Positions 6,980 to 13,084 of a stretch of 13,084 nucleotides of DNA are shown one piece after another. Position numbers and translations under genes: made by a program. Location: positions 1 to 13,084 of the forward strand of contig DATKSV010000187.1 in assembly GCA_035531535.1 (NCBI GenBank), in the 5' to 3' direction. Position 1 is the first letter of the stretch. Each line of letters opens with the position of its first letter. Below the pieces are notes generated by a model, which made no database searches, was not told the origin of the DNA, and saw only the letters and a list, made by a program, of their open reading frames with translations. The DNA comes from AG-12 sp035531535 (GTDB taxonomy: Bacteria; Chloroflexota; Dormibacteria; Aeolococcales; Bog-877).

Positions 6980-7582
6980 CTAAGCCGCCATCTGCTGCGC
7001 AAAACGGGCCAGCACCTGCAGCCCGGCATCACCGCTGCGCTCCGGGTGGAACTGAACCCCAAAGACCTGGCCCTGCTCAATCGCGCTCACGAAAGGGCCG
7101 CCATGACTGGTACTGGCACAGGCCAGCTCCGGGGACGCGGGGTCGACCACATAGGAGTGGGTGAAATAGAAGGCAGCTCCGTCCAGGCCGTCGAGCAGAG
7201 CGCAGGGGCGGAGCAGTTCCACGGTGTTCCAGCCCACGTGGGGGAGCTTGGCAGCGGTCGGAATTCTGACCACCTGCCCATCCAGCACCGACAGGCATGG
7301 GCTGTCGTCCTCGGCGCTCGCCTGGAAGAGCAGTTGCAGACCCAGACAGATCCCGAGATAAGGACGTCCGGACTTGAGGAAGGCGAGGATACCGCGCTCA
7401 AGGCCCGTCTGGCGCAGGCGAGACATGGCGGCGCCGGCGGCGCCCACTCCGGGGAAGATGACGGCATCAACCGTGGCGAGCTGGCGAGGGCGCCGAACAG
7501 CCATCCACTCCAGCCCGAGATGGTCGAGCGCATGTCCCACGCTGGCCAGGTTGCCCGCCCCGTAATCGATGACGCCAATCAC
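6980..7582 (-). CDS. hisH: Imidazole glycerol phosphate synthase, glutamine amidotransferase subunit
   Basis: HisH hydrolyses glutamine and channels ammonia to HisF. It is a class I amidotransferase with the full triad: the nucleophile C79 in the nucleophile elbow YLGICLG (75-81), and H179 with E181 in VQFHPE (176-181). The N-terminal IDYGAGNL (5-12) and the oxyanion-strand motif FPGVGA (43-48) are typical. Length is 200 aa, normal. The GTG start at 7582 overlaps the hisB TGA as GTGA and is preceded by AAGGGAG a few bases upstream, so the start is well supported. It lies immediately before hisF, as expected for subunits that form a 1:1 complex. Confidence 0.98.
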   Translation of the reverse strand: MIGVIDYGAGNLASVGHALDHLGLEWMAVRRPRQLATVDAVIFPGVGAAGAAMSRLRQTGLERGILAFLKSGRPYLGICLGLQLLFQASAEDDSPCLSVLDGQVVRIPTAAKLPHVGWNTVELLRPCALLDGLDGAAFYFTHSYVVDPASPELACASTSHGGPFVSAIEQGQVFGVQFHPERSGDAGLQVLARFAQQMAA

Positions 7583-8172
7583 AGCACTCCCTTGGTGCTG
7601 GACACGCCCTCAGAACCGTCGGGGTCGCGGCGCACTGCATCGCGGAGTGCCCGTGCCAGGGCCTTGAAGGCTGCCTCGGTGAGATGATGGTCGTCCCGGC
7701 CGTGCGCCGAGAGGTGCATGGTTAGCTCGCCAGAACGGGCGAACACCTCCAAGAAGTGGGTCAGCAAGCTGGTGGGGATTCCGCCCACGCTCCCGCCCAC
7801 GAAGGCGATCTCAACTAGCCCGAAGCCGCGTCCCGAGCAGTCCACCGCCACCGTGGCCAGGCTTTCGTCCATGGGCACCACGGAGTGCCCGAAGCGCTCA
7901 ATGCCGTAACGGTCGCCGAGGGCTTGGCTGAACGTCTCCCCGAGCACCAGCCCGACATCTTCAACTGTGTGGTGCGAATCCACCTGGAGGTCTCCTCTGG
8001 CCTCCACCTCCAGAGCGAAGCCGCTGTGGTGCGCCAGGCTGGTGAGCATGTGGTCGAGAAAGCCCACCCCGGTGGCGATCGCGGGCGGGTTCCCGCCTTC
8101 AAGCCCGATCCGCACCAACACATCCGTCTCCCGGGTGGTGCGGTGGCGCTCCGCTCTCCGCTCAGGCAACAC
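7579..8172 (-). CDS. hisB: Imidazoleglycerol-phosphate dehydratase
   Basis: Dehydrates imidazole glycerol phosphate to imidazole acetol phosphate. The 197-aa protein is the monofunctional dehydratase, with no N-terminal HAD phosphatase domain as in the enterobacterial HisNB. The manganese-binding repeats are both present: GFLDHML...HH (38-49) with DSHHTVED (65-72) in the first half, and HSAHGRDDHH-like residues with a following E in the second half. The assigned GTG start overlaps the end of hisDC by 11 nt. A TTG one codon later is equally possible, and neither has a strong ribosome-binding site. Because the phosphatase is not fused here, a separate histidinol-phosphatase is required, and a PHP-family candidate lies beside hisA. 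Confidence 0.97.
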   Translation of the reverse strand: MLPERRAERHRTTRETDVLVRIGLEGGNPPAIATGVGFLDHMLTSLAHHSGFALEVEARGDLQVDSHHTVEDVGLVLGETFSQALGDRYGIERFGHSVVPMDESLATVAVDCSGRGFGLVEIAFVGGSVGGIPTSLLTHFLEVFARSGELTMHLSAHGRDDHHLTEAAFKALARALRDAVRRDPDGSEGVSSTKGVL

Positions 8173-10477
8173 GGGCGGCCATCCACGCTTGCAGGCCGTG
8201 CATCAGCCGAGCGTTGTCTGCCGGCGAACGCACGGTCACCCGCATCCAGTCGGCCAGGAGCGAGTCCTTCGGGAATTGCCGAACCACCACTCCGATTTGC
8301 TCCAAGGCGGGGCCAAGCCCGGGGGGGCAGGCCACCAGCAGAAAGTTGGCCGCGGTCGGCCGAACCTGCAACCCGACCTCCGTGATCGCTCGGGACAGAT
8401 CGGCCTTCCAGCGGTTCAGTTCCGCCACTCGTCTTCTCATATCGGGGGCCATCTGGAGCGCCTGGACGGCCAGGGCGGCGGATAGTGAGCTCACACTGGC
8501 TGGGGGGCGGACCCGGGCCAGCCAGCTCGCGATCTGCGGGCTCGAGACCGCGTACCCGACTCGGGCCCCGGCCAGGCCGAACGCCTTGCTCATGGTCCTG
8601 ACCACCACCAGGTTGGTCAGTTGTTGGGCCATCCCGACGGAGCTGGCCCCGCTGAACTCGAAGTAGGCCTCGTCGACGACCACGACTCCCGGGCACACCC
8701 GAGCCGCTTCGGCCACCACCTCGGCCCGGATCAGGTCCCCGGTGGGATTGTTGGGGTTGCAGATCCAGACCAGGCGAGCCTCGGCCGCGGCCCCCAGCAA
8801 TCGGGCGGGGTCACCCGCCGGGACCGTGATCAGGCGCGCCCCTTTCACCCCGGACAGAACCGTGAACATCGCGTAGCTGGGATCAGGAACGACCACGGGG
8901 TCCAGCGGTCCGATGTAGGTCTCGGCGATCAGCGCCAGCAGTTCGTCCGCCCCCGCGCCCACGGTGATGGACTCGGCCGGCACGCCGGCATAGTGCGCCA
9001 AGGCGGCGGTCAGCTCGGGGTAGGCGGAGTCGGGATACTCGTTGACGGCCTCCAGCCTCGGGCCATCCGCGGTCACCAGCTCCCAAGGGCAAGTGTTGGT
9101 GTCGAAGCGGACCACCTGCTGCGGGAGCAGACCGTGTCTGGCCGCCACCTGAGCGTTGGAGATTTCCCACTCATACGCACCGGCCTCGCGGACGCTCCGG
9201 CGCGGCTCAGGTGCCCAGTCGACCGTGCTGGCGTCGCTGCCGAGCCGGACCTCGACCGAGCGCCAGTGCTGGCGGAAGCCCTCAACCCGTGAGATCTGCT
9301 CCACCACCGGTGCCAGCTCGGCCAGACCGGCGGGGGACACCGACTGGACCTGAAGCGTATGGCCGAAGTCAAGCAGGCCCAGGGGGCTGAAGCTGCGTGC
9401 CATGCCTCCGGTGGGGAGCACGTGGTTGGCGCCGGTGGCGTAGTCTCCGAGAGCGGCGGGGGCGTGCGCGCCCAGGAACACCGATCCCGCGTTGCGGACC
9501 AGAGGCAGCCATGGCGCTGGATCCCGACAGGCTAGGATCAGGTGCTCTGGGGCATAGTCGTTGGCGAACCTGATGGCCTGCTCAAGATCGGGGCTCACGA
9601 AGATACGCACCTGGGCCACGCGATCTGGTTCGATCAAGCGGGCAACCTCACCTGCCACCGCCGGATCGGTGGCGACCAACACTCCCACGGCGTCCGGGGC
9701 GTGCTCCGCCTGAGCTTCAAGGTCGGCGGCCAGCCAGGCGGCTGGTACCGAGCCATCTGTGATCACGACCACCTCGGACGGACCAGCGGGCATGTCCACC
9801 CCCACATCGCCAAAGACCAGCCGCTTGGCGGCGGTCACGTGGGCGTTGCCGGGGCCAAAGAGCTTGTCCACCCGCGCCACCGACTCGGTGCCGTACGTCA
9901 TGGCGGCGATCGCCTGGACTCCGCCGATCGCGTGCACCTCGGTCACCCCCGCCACGAAGGCGGCGGCCAGGATGTTACTGCTCACCTCGCCGCCCGGTCC
10001 CGGGGGCGAGCAGAGGACAACCTCCCGGCAACCCGCCAGCCTGGCGGGCACACAGAGCATGAGCACCGATGAGGGGTAGGGCGCCCGGCCGCCGGGGACA
10101 TAGACTCCCACCCGTTCGAGCGGCCGCCACTCCCGCCAGCCCCGCACTCCCGGCCGCACCTCGACTGCCTCCTCGGCGAAGCCCTGGGCCTGGTGAAAGC
10201 GAGCGATGTTGGCCGCGGCGGCCCGGAGGGCGCCGACCAGGCCAGGGTCGGCCTGCTCTGCCGCCAGCCTGATCCGCTCGAGACCAACCCTGGTGCGGGC
10301 GACATCGACACCATCGAACCGCAGGGTCAGCGCCCTCACCGCGGCGTCCCCCCCCAGGCGTACCTGTTCCAAGAGCAGGGCCGTCTCCTGGCGCAGGCCT
10401 TGCTTCTGAGGGGGTCGATCGAGCGCGTCGCGGTACGCCCGAGAGCTTGGAGCGGGCAGGTCCAGTGCTGTGATCAC
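8162..10477 (-). CDS. hisD-hisC: Fused histidinol dehydrogenase - histidinol-phosphate aminotransferase (HisD-HisC)
   Basis: One uninterrupted frame of 771 aa encodes two enzymes. The N-terminal HisD domain (about 1-412) catalyses the last two oxidations, histidinol to histidine. It keeps the zinc ligands Q256 and H259 (QAEHAPD), D345 (GDYATGANH) and H404 (FRQHW), the catalytic E311-H312 (APEHL), and VYVPGGRAPYPSS and DKLFGPGN. After a linker of about 15-25 residues, the C-terminal HisC domain (about 428-771) is a fold-type I PLP aminotransferase making histidinol phosphate. It keeps NPNNPTG (574-580), D602 in DEAYFEF and the PLP lysine K631 in TMSKAFGLAG. Its substrate loop reads RFDTNTCPWE instead of the common NENPYGPS. 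The chosen start is the GTG at 10477, which overlaps the hisG TGA as GTGA and begins at the HisD homology. The frame stays open upstream to 10744, but that extension is antisense-like and lies inside hisG. No stop, frameshift or start signal separates the halves. Confidence 0.95.
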   Translation of the reverse strand: MITALDLPAPSSRAYRDALDRPPQKQGLRQETALLLEQVRLGGDAAVRALTLRFDGVDVARTRVGLERIRLAAEQADPGLVGALRAAAANIARFHQAQGFAEEAVEVRPGVRGWREWRPLERVGVYVPGGRAPYPSSVLMLCVPARLAGCREVVLCSPPGPGGEVSSNILAAAFVAGVTEVHAIGGVQAIAAMTYGTESVARVDKLFGPGNAHVTAAKRLVFGDVGVDMPAGPSEVVVITDGSVPAAWLAADLEAQAEHAPDAVGVLVATDPAVAGEVARLIEPDRVAQVRIFVSPDLEQAIRFANDYAPEHLILACRDPAPWLPLVRNAGSVFLGAHAPAALGDYATGANHVLPTGGMARSFSPLGLLDFGHTLQVQSVSPAGLAELAPVVEQISRVEGFRQHWRSVEVRLGSDASTVDWAPEPRRSVREAGAYEWEISNAQVAARHGLLPQQVVRFDTNTCPWELVTADGPRLEAVNEYPDSAYPELTAALAHYAGVPAESITVGAGADELLALIAETYIGPLDPVVVPDPSYAMFTVLSGVKGARLITVPAGDPARLLGAAAEARLVWICNPNNPTGDLIRAEVVAEAARVCPGVVVVDEAYFEFSGASSVGMAQQLTNLVVVRTMSKAFGLAGARVGYAVSSPQIASWLARVRPPASVSSLSAALAVQALQMAPDMRRRVAELNRWKADLSRAITEVGLQVRPTAANFLLVACPPGLGPALEQIGVVVRQFPKDSLLADWMRVTVRSPADNARLMHGLQAWMAARVA

Positions 10478-11352
10478 AGGATCAACTGTTCGATGGGGAG
10501 GACCAAGATCGAGGACGCCCCGGCGTCGCGCAGAGGGCCGAGGAGTTCCCAGAGACCGGTTGCGTCGACGACCGCGTGGATCGCCACCATGCCGGGGTCG
10601 GCCAGTTGCATGACGGAGGGGGACCCCATCCCGGGGATGACCTCTCGAATGCCCGGCAGGCAAGCAGTCGGGGCGTTCATCATCAGATACTTCTTCCCCC
10701 GGCCAGCGATCACGCTGGCGAGCATCAGAGTCACCTGCTCGCACGGTCGGATGCGATCCGGGGGCAGCTCGGAGTTGCGCACCAGCTCCGCCTCGGACTC
10801 CAGGACCGTGGCGATCGGGCGCAACCCGTTGGTGGCCAGCGTGGTCCCGGTGGCCACTAGGTCGACGATCGCGTCGGCCACTCCCAGCAGCGGCGCCACC
10901 TCGACCGCGCCGTTGACCTCGATCAGGCGAGCCGACACGTTATGGCCTTCGAGGTAGGCGGCCGTGGTGCGGGGGTGGGATGTGGCCACCACCTGTCCGT
11001 TCAGGTCACTCGGGCTGGTGATCTGCCCTCCGGTGGGCACCGCCACCTGCAACCGGCAGCGGCCAAAGCCCAGGTTGAGCCCGCGTTCAACCCGAGCGCC
11101 GGCTTCCTCGATCAGGTTGGATCCGGTTATCCCGAGGTCGACCACCCCGTCCTGGGTGTACTCGCCGATGTCCTCGGCGCGGACGAAGAGCAGGTCCAGA
11201 GGGTAGTTCTGGCAGGGAGTGAACAACTGTCGAGAGTCCTGCTCGAACTCGAATCCCGCCTCCCTGACCAGGGTCACGGCCGGCTGGGCGAGCCGTCCCT
11301 TGTTGGGCAGGGCGAGCCTGACCCTGCCATCCCTGGGTGACCGGGCGCTCAC
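10474..11352 (-). CDS. hisG: ATP phosphoribosyltransferase, long form
   Basis: Catalyses the committed step, ATP + PRPP to phosphoribosyl-ATP, and is the usual point of feedback inhibition. From the GTG at 11352 the product is 292 aa, matching long-form HisG. The catalytic part shows LALPNKGRL near the N-terminus, DLGITGSNLI and the PRPP-binding loop ADAIVDLVATGTTL. A C-terminal regulatory domain (about the last 75 aa) contains YLMMNAP, LPGMxSPSVMxLADPG and ASSILVLPIE, the ACT-like histidine-binding module that the short form lacks. No hisZ partner is therefore expected. I chose the 11352 start, not the longer open frame to 11547, because it overlaps the yerC TGA as GTGA, has GAGG seven bases upstream, and starts just before the homology. 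Confidence 0.97.
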   Translation of the reverse strand: MSARSPRDGRVRLALPNKGRLAQPAVTLVREAGFEFEQDSRQLFTPCQNYPLDLLFVRAEDIGEYTQDGVVDLGITGSNLIEEAGARVERGLNLGFGRCRLQVAVPTGGQITSPSDLNGQVVATSHPRTTAAYLEGHNVSARLIEVNGAVEVAPLLGVADAIVDLVATGTTLATNGLRPIATVLESEAELVRNSELPPDRIRPCEQVTLMLASVIAGRGKKYLMMNAPTACLPGIREVIPGMGSPSVMQLADPGMVAIHAVVDATGLWELLGPLRDAGASSILVLPIEQLIL

Positions 11353-11669
11353 CGCCCGGCCTCGCGCCAGCGGTCCAGCATCGCTCTGTAGCCCCCGGTG
11401 CCGAAGCGGAGCCAACTGCTGACCCGGCTGATGGTCGCGGTGCTGGCGCCGGTCCGCTCCGCGATGGCCTGGTAGTGGATGCCCGCTGCCAGCAGCCGCG
11501 CCACCTGCCAGCGCGCCGCCATCGCCTGCAGCTCCTGGGGAGTGCACAGGTCGCCCAGAAACCGAGCCGCCTCGTCCGCTGAGCGCAGGTCCGAGACCAC
11601 CTGGAAGAGCTCCTGGGAAGGCTCGGTCGATGCCGATGGGACCGCTGCGACGGGTTGGATCTGCTTCAT
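11349..11669 (-). CDS. yerC: YerC-family TrpR-like transcriptional regulator, probable histidine-operon repressor
   Basis: A 106-aa protein of the YerC/YecD branch of the TrpR superfamily. The core begins at SQELFQVVSDL (18-28) and continues through AARFLGDLCTPQEL (34-47) and RWQVARLL (53-60). A helix-turn-helix follows at about 65-86 (HYQAIAERTGASTATISRV), then the family's closing RFGTGGYRAMLDR. The start is ATG 11669; an in-frame ATG at 11729 would run into hisA and across the palindrome, so it is unlikely. The gene heads the operon and its TGA overlaps hisG as GTGA. YerC-type proteins next to his genes have been proposed as histidine-responsive repressors (named HisR) in Gram-positive bacteria. 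That role here is inferred from family and position. Histidine as co-repressor is likewise a guess by analogy with tryptophan and TrpR. Confidence 0.9.
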   Translation of the reverse strand: MKQIQPVAAVPSASTEPSQELFQVVSDLRSADEAARFLGDLCTPQELQAMAARWQVARLLAAGIHYQAIAERTGASTATISRVSSWLRFGTGGYRAMLDRWREAGR

Positions 11670-11674
11670 CTTGC

Positions 11675-11692
11675 TAACATGATAGCGTGTTA
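11675..11692. promoter_or_regulatory. Imperfect palindrome, candidate operator for the YerC-type regulator
   Basis: TAACATGATAGCGTGTTA consists of two 7-bp arms (TAACATG and CGTGTTA, six of seven positions complementary) around a 4-bp spacer. It sits in the 40-bp spacer between the divergent starts of yerC (11669) and hisA (11710), and is AT-richer than its surroundings. Size and symmetry suit a dimeric helix-turn-helix protein such as TrpR. A repressor bound here would overlap both transcription starts. No clear sigma-70 -35/-10 pair could be assigned in either direction; TATCAT on the minus strand (11678-11683) is the best -10-like hexamer. Binding is inferred. Confidence 0.55.
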
Positions 11693-11696
11693 TCTC

Positions 11697-11702
11697 AAGG
11701 GG
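11697..11702 (+). promoter_or_regulatory. Ribosome-binding site of hisA
   Basis: AAGGGG lies seven bases before the hisA ATG (11710). It is one of the few strong Shine-Dalgarno sequences in the cluster, as expected for the first gene of the rightward unit, which cannot rely on translational coupling. Confidence 0.75.
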
Positions 11703-11709
11703 CTGTGGG

Positions 11710-12420
11710 ATGTTGGTGATCCCCGCCATCGACCTGCTCGCGGGTGGATCAGTTCGTCTGGTCCAGGGCCGCTACGACCGGGTGCTCAGCTACGGCACGG
11801 ACCCCGTGGAGCTGGCAGAGCGCTACCGCGCGCTCGGGGCTCCATGGCTGCATGTGATCGACCTCGAGGGCGCGCGGGCCGGGCGGTGGGTCAACCTGGT
11901 CCGCATCTCTGAGATCGCGGCGGCGGCGGGCGTGCCGGTGCAGGCGGGCGGCGGGGCCCGGGATCGGCAGGGCGTGGAGGCAGCTCTTTCGCACGGCGTT
12001 CAGCGGGTCATCATCTCCACCGCAGCTCTGGCTGATCGCCATCTGCTGGAAGCCCTGGTGCGGGACTTCGAGGACGCGATAGTAGTCAGCCTGGACGTTC
12101 GCCGCGGGCGGCTGCTGGCCCGCGGCTGGCTCGCCGAGACCGGGCAGGAGCTGGTGGAGGCGGCCCGGCGGATGGTCGATTGCGGGGTGCGCCGGCTGGT
12201 GCACACTGACACTCTGCGCGATGGCACCATGGCCGGGGTCGACCTGGTTGGACTGGGCCAGCTGCTCCCACTCGGAGCCGCCGTCATGGTCGCCGGCGGG
12301 ATTGCGGACTACCGCGATCTCGAGCGGCTGCGGGACTCGGGAGCCGAGGCCGCGATCGTGGGACGCGCCCTCTCGGAGGGCACTCTGGACCTGGCCCGGG
12401 CCTTGGCGACCGCCGCGTGA
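11710..12420 (+). CDS. hisA: ProFAR isomerase (phosphoribosylformimino-AICAR-P isomerase)
   Basis: Step 4 of the pathway, an Amadori isomerisation of ProFAR to PRFAR on a (beta/alpha)8 barrel homologous to HisF. The catalytic aspartates are D8 in IPAIDLL and D129 in VVSLDV. Phosphate loops QAGGG (78-82) and AGGI near the C-terminus are intact, and the HTDTLRDGTMAG segment is typical. Length is 236 aa. It is the first gene of the unit running rightward, separated from the rest of the his genes by the divergent spacer. Splitting hisA from hisB-hisH-hisF is unusual, since it most often lies between hisH and hisF. In actinobacteria the equivalent enzyme is often PriA, which also serves tryptophan synthesis. 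I see no basis for deciding dual activity here. Confidence 0.97.
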   Translation: MLVIPAIDLLAGGSVRLVQGRYDRVLSYGTDPVELAERYRALGAPWLHVIDLEGARAGRWVNLVRISEIAAAAGVPVQAGGGARDRQGVEAALSHGVQRVIISTAALADRHLLEALVRDFEDAIVVSLDVRRGRLLARGWLAETGQELVEAARRMVDCGVRRLVHTDTLRDGTMAGVDLVGLGQLLPLGAAVMVAGGIADYRDLERLRDSGAEAAIVGRALSEGTLDLARALATAA

Positions 12421-13084
12421 GCAGGCTTGTCTCCGGGGGCACCACAGCCGCGGCGACCGGGGCCGACCTGCACGTGCACTCGGAGTGGTCCTGGGACGCC
12501 CTAGATGGCTCGATGGAGGAGAGCTGCCAGCTGGCGATCGCCGCCGGTCTCAAGGCGGTTGCCTTCACCGAGCACGCCGACTACTCCGCCCTGGCCGATG
12601 GGGTCGAGCTCGACGCGGACGGATACCTGGAGTGCCTTGACCGCTGCCGCAGGAAGTTCCCCGCCCTCAAGGTCTGGAGCGGGGTGGAGTTGGGGGAGCC
12701 CCACCGTTTCCCCCGCCGGGCCAGCGACCTCCTCGCCGCCGGCCGATTCGACTTGGTGCTGGGAGCGGCCCACTGCGTCGAGACCGCGGGAGGCCTGATG
12801 GACCTCAGCCAGCTGGGCAATTCCGACACGGACTCTCCCGACGCCATCATGCGCGCCTACTTTCAGGAGCTGCTGGATCTGCTCCAGGGACAGGTGGAGT
12901 TCCATGTCCTCGCCCATCTCGAGTATCCCAAGCGCTACTGGCCGGCGGGCTGGCCACCATATCGGACAAAGGACTACCGCGCCGAGTTGCAGGCGGTCCT
13001 GGAGGCGGCGGTCGAGCGAGGTGTGGTCCTGGAGTTGAACACCAGCGCTGGGATGGACCCAATCCGGGGTCTGTGCCCCAGCGC
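12417..13084 (+). CDS. hisK: PHP-family histidinol-phosphatase, 3' end outside the window
   Basis: The frame is open from GTG 12417 to the window edge (222 full codons), so only the first part of the protein is visible. It has the metal-binding signatures of the PHP superfamily: HxH at H19/H21 (DLHVHSEWSWD), E52-H53 (AFTEHADY), E91 (GVELGE), H119 (GAAHCVE) and H167 (HVLAHLEYPKRY). These suit the trinuclear-metal histidinol-phosphate phosphatases of the HisK/HisJ type, which remove phosphate from histidinol phosphate. Its GTG overlaps the hisA TGA as GTGA, implying coupled translation. This step is otherwise unfilled in the cluster because HisB lacks a phosphatase domain. Related PHP proteins with other substrates exist, so the assignment rests partly on neighbourhood. 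Confidence 0.87.
   Translation, partial: MSRLVSGGTTAAATGADLHVHSEWSWDALDGSMEESCQLAIAAGLKAVAFTEHADYSALADGVELDADGYLECLDRCRRKFPALKVWSGVELGEPHRFPRRASDLLAAGRFDLVLGAAHCVETAGGLMDLSQLGNSDTDSPDAIMRAYFQELLDLLQGQVEFHVLAHLEYPKRYWPAGWPPYRTKDYRAELQAVLEAAVERGVVLELNTSAGMDPIRGLCPS

Noticed and set aside
4976..7687. Plus-strand open frame of 903 codons
   Set aside because: It lies antisense to pheA, hisIE, hisF and hisH, all firmly identified by catalytic motifs. Long antisense frames are expected in GC-rich coding DNA, and its translation has no recognisable domain.
10478..10744. Upstream extension of the HisD-HisC frame (89 residues before the GTG at 10477)
   Set aside because: It lies within the hisG coding sequence, is Arg/Pro-rich, and precedes the HisD homology. 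The GTGA overlap gives a better start.
11353..11547. Upstream extension of the HisG frame
   Set aside because: It overlaps the yerC coding sequence in another frame and shows no HisG homology. GTG 11352 with an upstream GAGG fits the family start.
11670..11709. His leader-peptide attenuator or T-box upstream of the operon
   Set aside because: The spacer is only 40 bases. It holds no run of His codons and no room for a T-box or terminator/antiterminator pair.
12501..13062. Minus-strand and alternative plus-strand frames in the right end
   Set aside because: They overlap the PHP phosphatase, whose metal-binding motifs define the true frame (12417 onward).
1..13084. CRISPR array, insertion sequence or prophage
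   Set aside because: No spaced direct repeats, transposase or integrase motifs, or terminal inverted repeats were seen. Nothing beyond the weak IS66-like resemblance at 201-470 points to mobile DNA.

Overview
The window is GC-rich bacterial chromosome dominated by a compact, apparently complete histidine-biosynthesis locus. GC is high, starts are often GTG or TTG, genes overlap by a few bases, and CCA is encoded in the tRNA gene. The hisI-hisE fusion and the YerC-type TrpR homologue argue against a typical actinobacterial his cluster. They would suit a GC-rich Chloroflexota/Dormibacterota-like lineage or a relative. That placement is inference, not something the sequence proves.

Layout. The left edge (1-56) is the 3' part of a plus-strand tRNA-Pro(TGG). 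Next comes a poorly coding stretch (57-589) with a decayed tRNA-like remnant on the minus strand and a short possible ORF carrying a very regular leucine zipper. A minus-strand GT87-like polytopic glycosyltransferase gene (590-2089) follows, then about 660 bases with no gene I can support. Then comes a minus-strand membrane-anchored sulfite-oxidase-type molybdopterin oxidoreductase (2752-4305), possibly preceded by a small coupled ORF (4302-4574).

From 4679 to the right end lies the amino-acid block. Reading leftward from a 40-bp divergent promoter region (11670-11709), the minus strand carries yerC (TrpR family), hisG, a single gene fusing hisD and hisC, hisB, hisH, hisF, hisIE and pheA. These genes overlap or sit 9 bases apart throughout. 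Reading rightward, the plus strand carries hisA and a PHP-family histidinol-phosphate phosphatase that runs off the window. Together they account for every step from PRPP + ATP to histidine: HisG, HisE, HisI, HisA, HisH/HisF, HisB, HisC, HolPase (PHP) and HisD. The HisG is the long, self-regulated form, so no HisZ is needed, and HisB is the dehydratase alone, so the PHP enzyme is the expected phosphatase.

The points most worth attention are these: the HisD-HisC fusion with its divergent aminotransferase substrate loop; the TrpR-family gene at the head of the operon next to an 18-bp imperfect palindrome (TAACATGATAGCGTGTTA) centred in the divergent spacer, which together look like a self-contained histidine repressor/operator module; the repeated use of 4-nt GTGA stop/start overlaps; and pheA closing the his operon.
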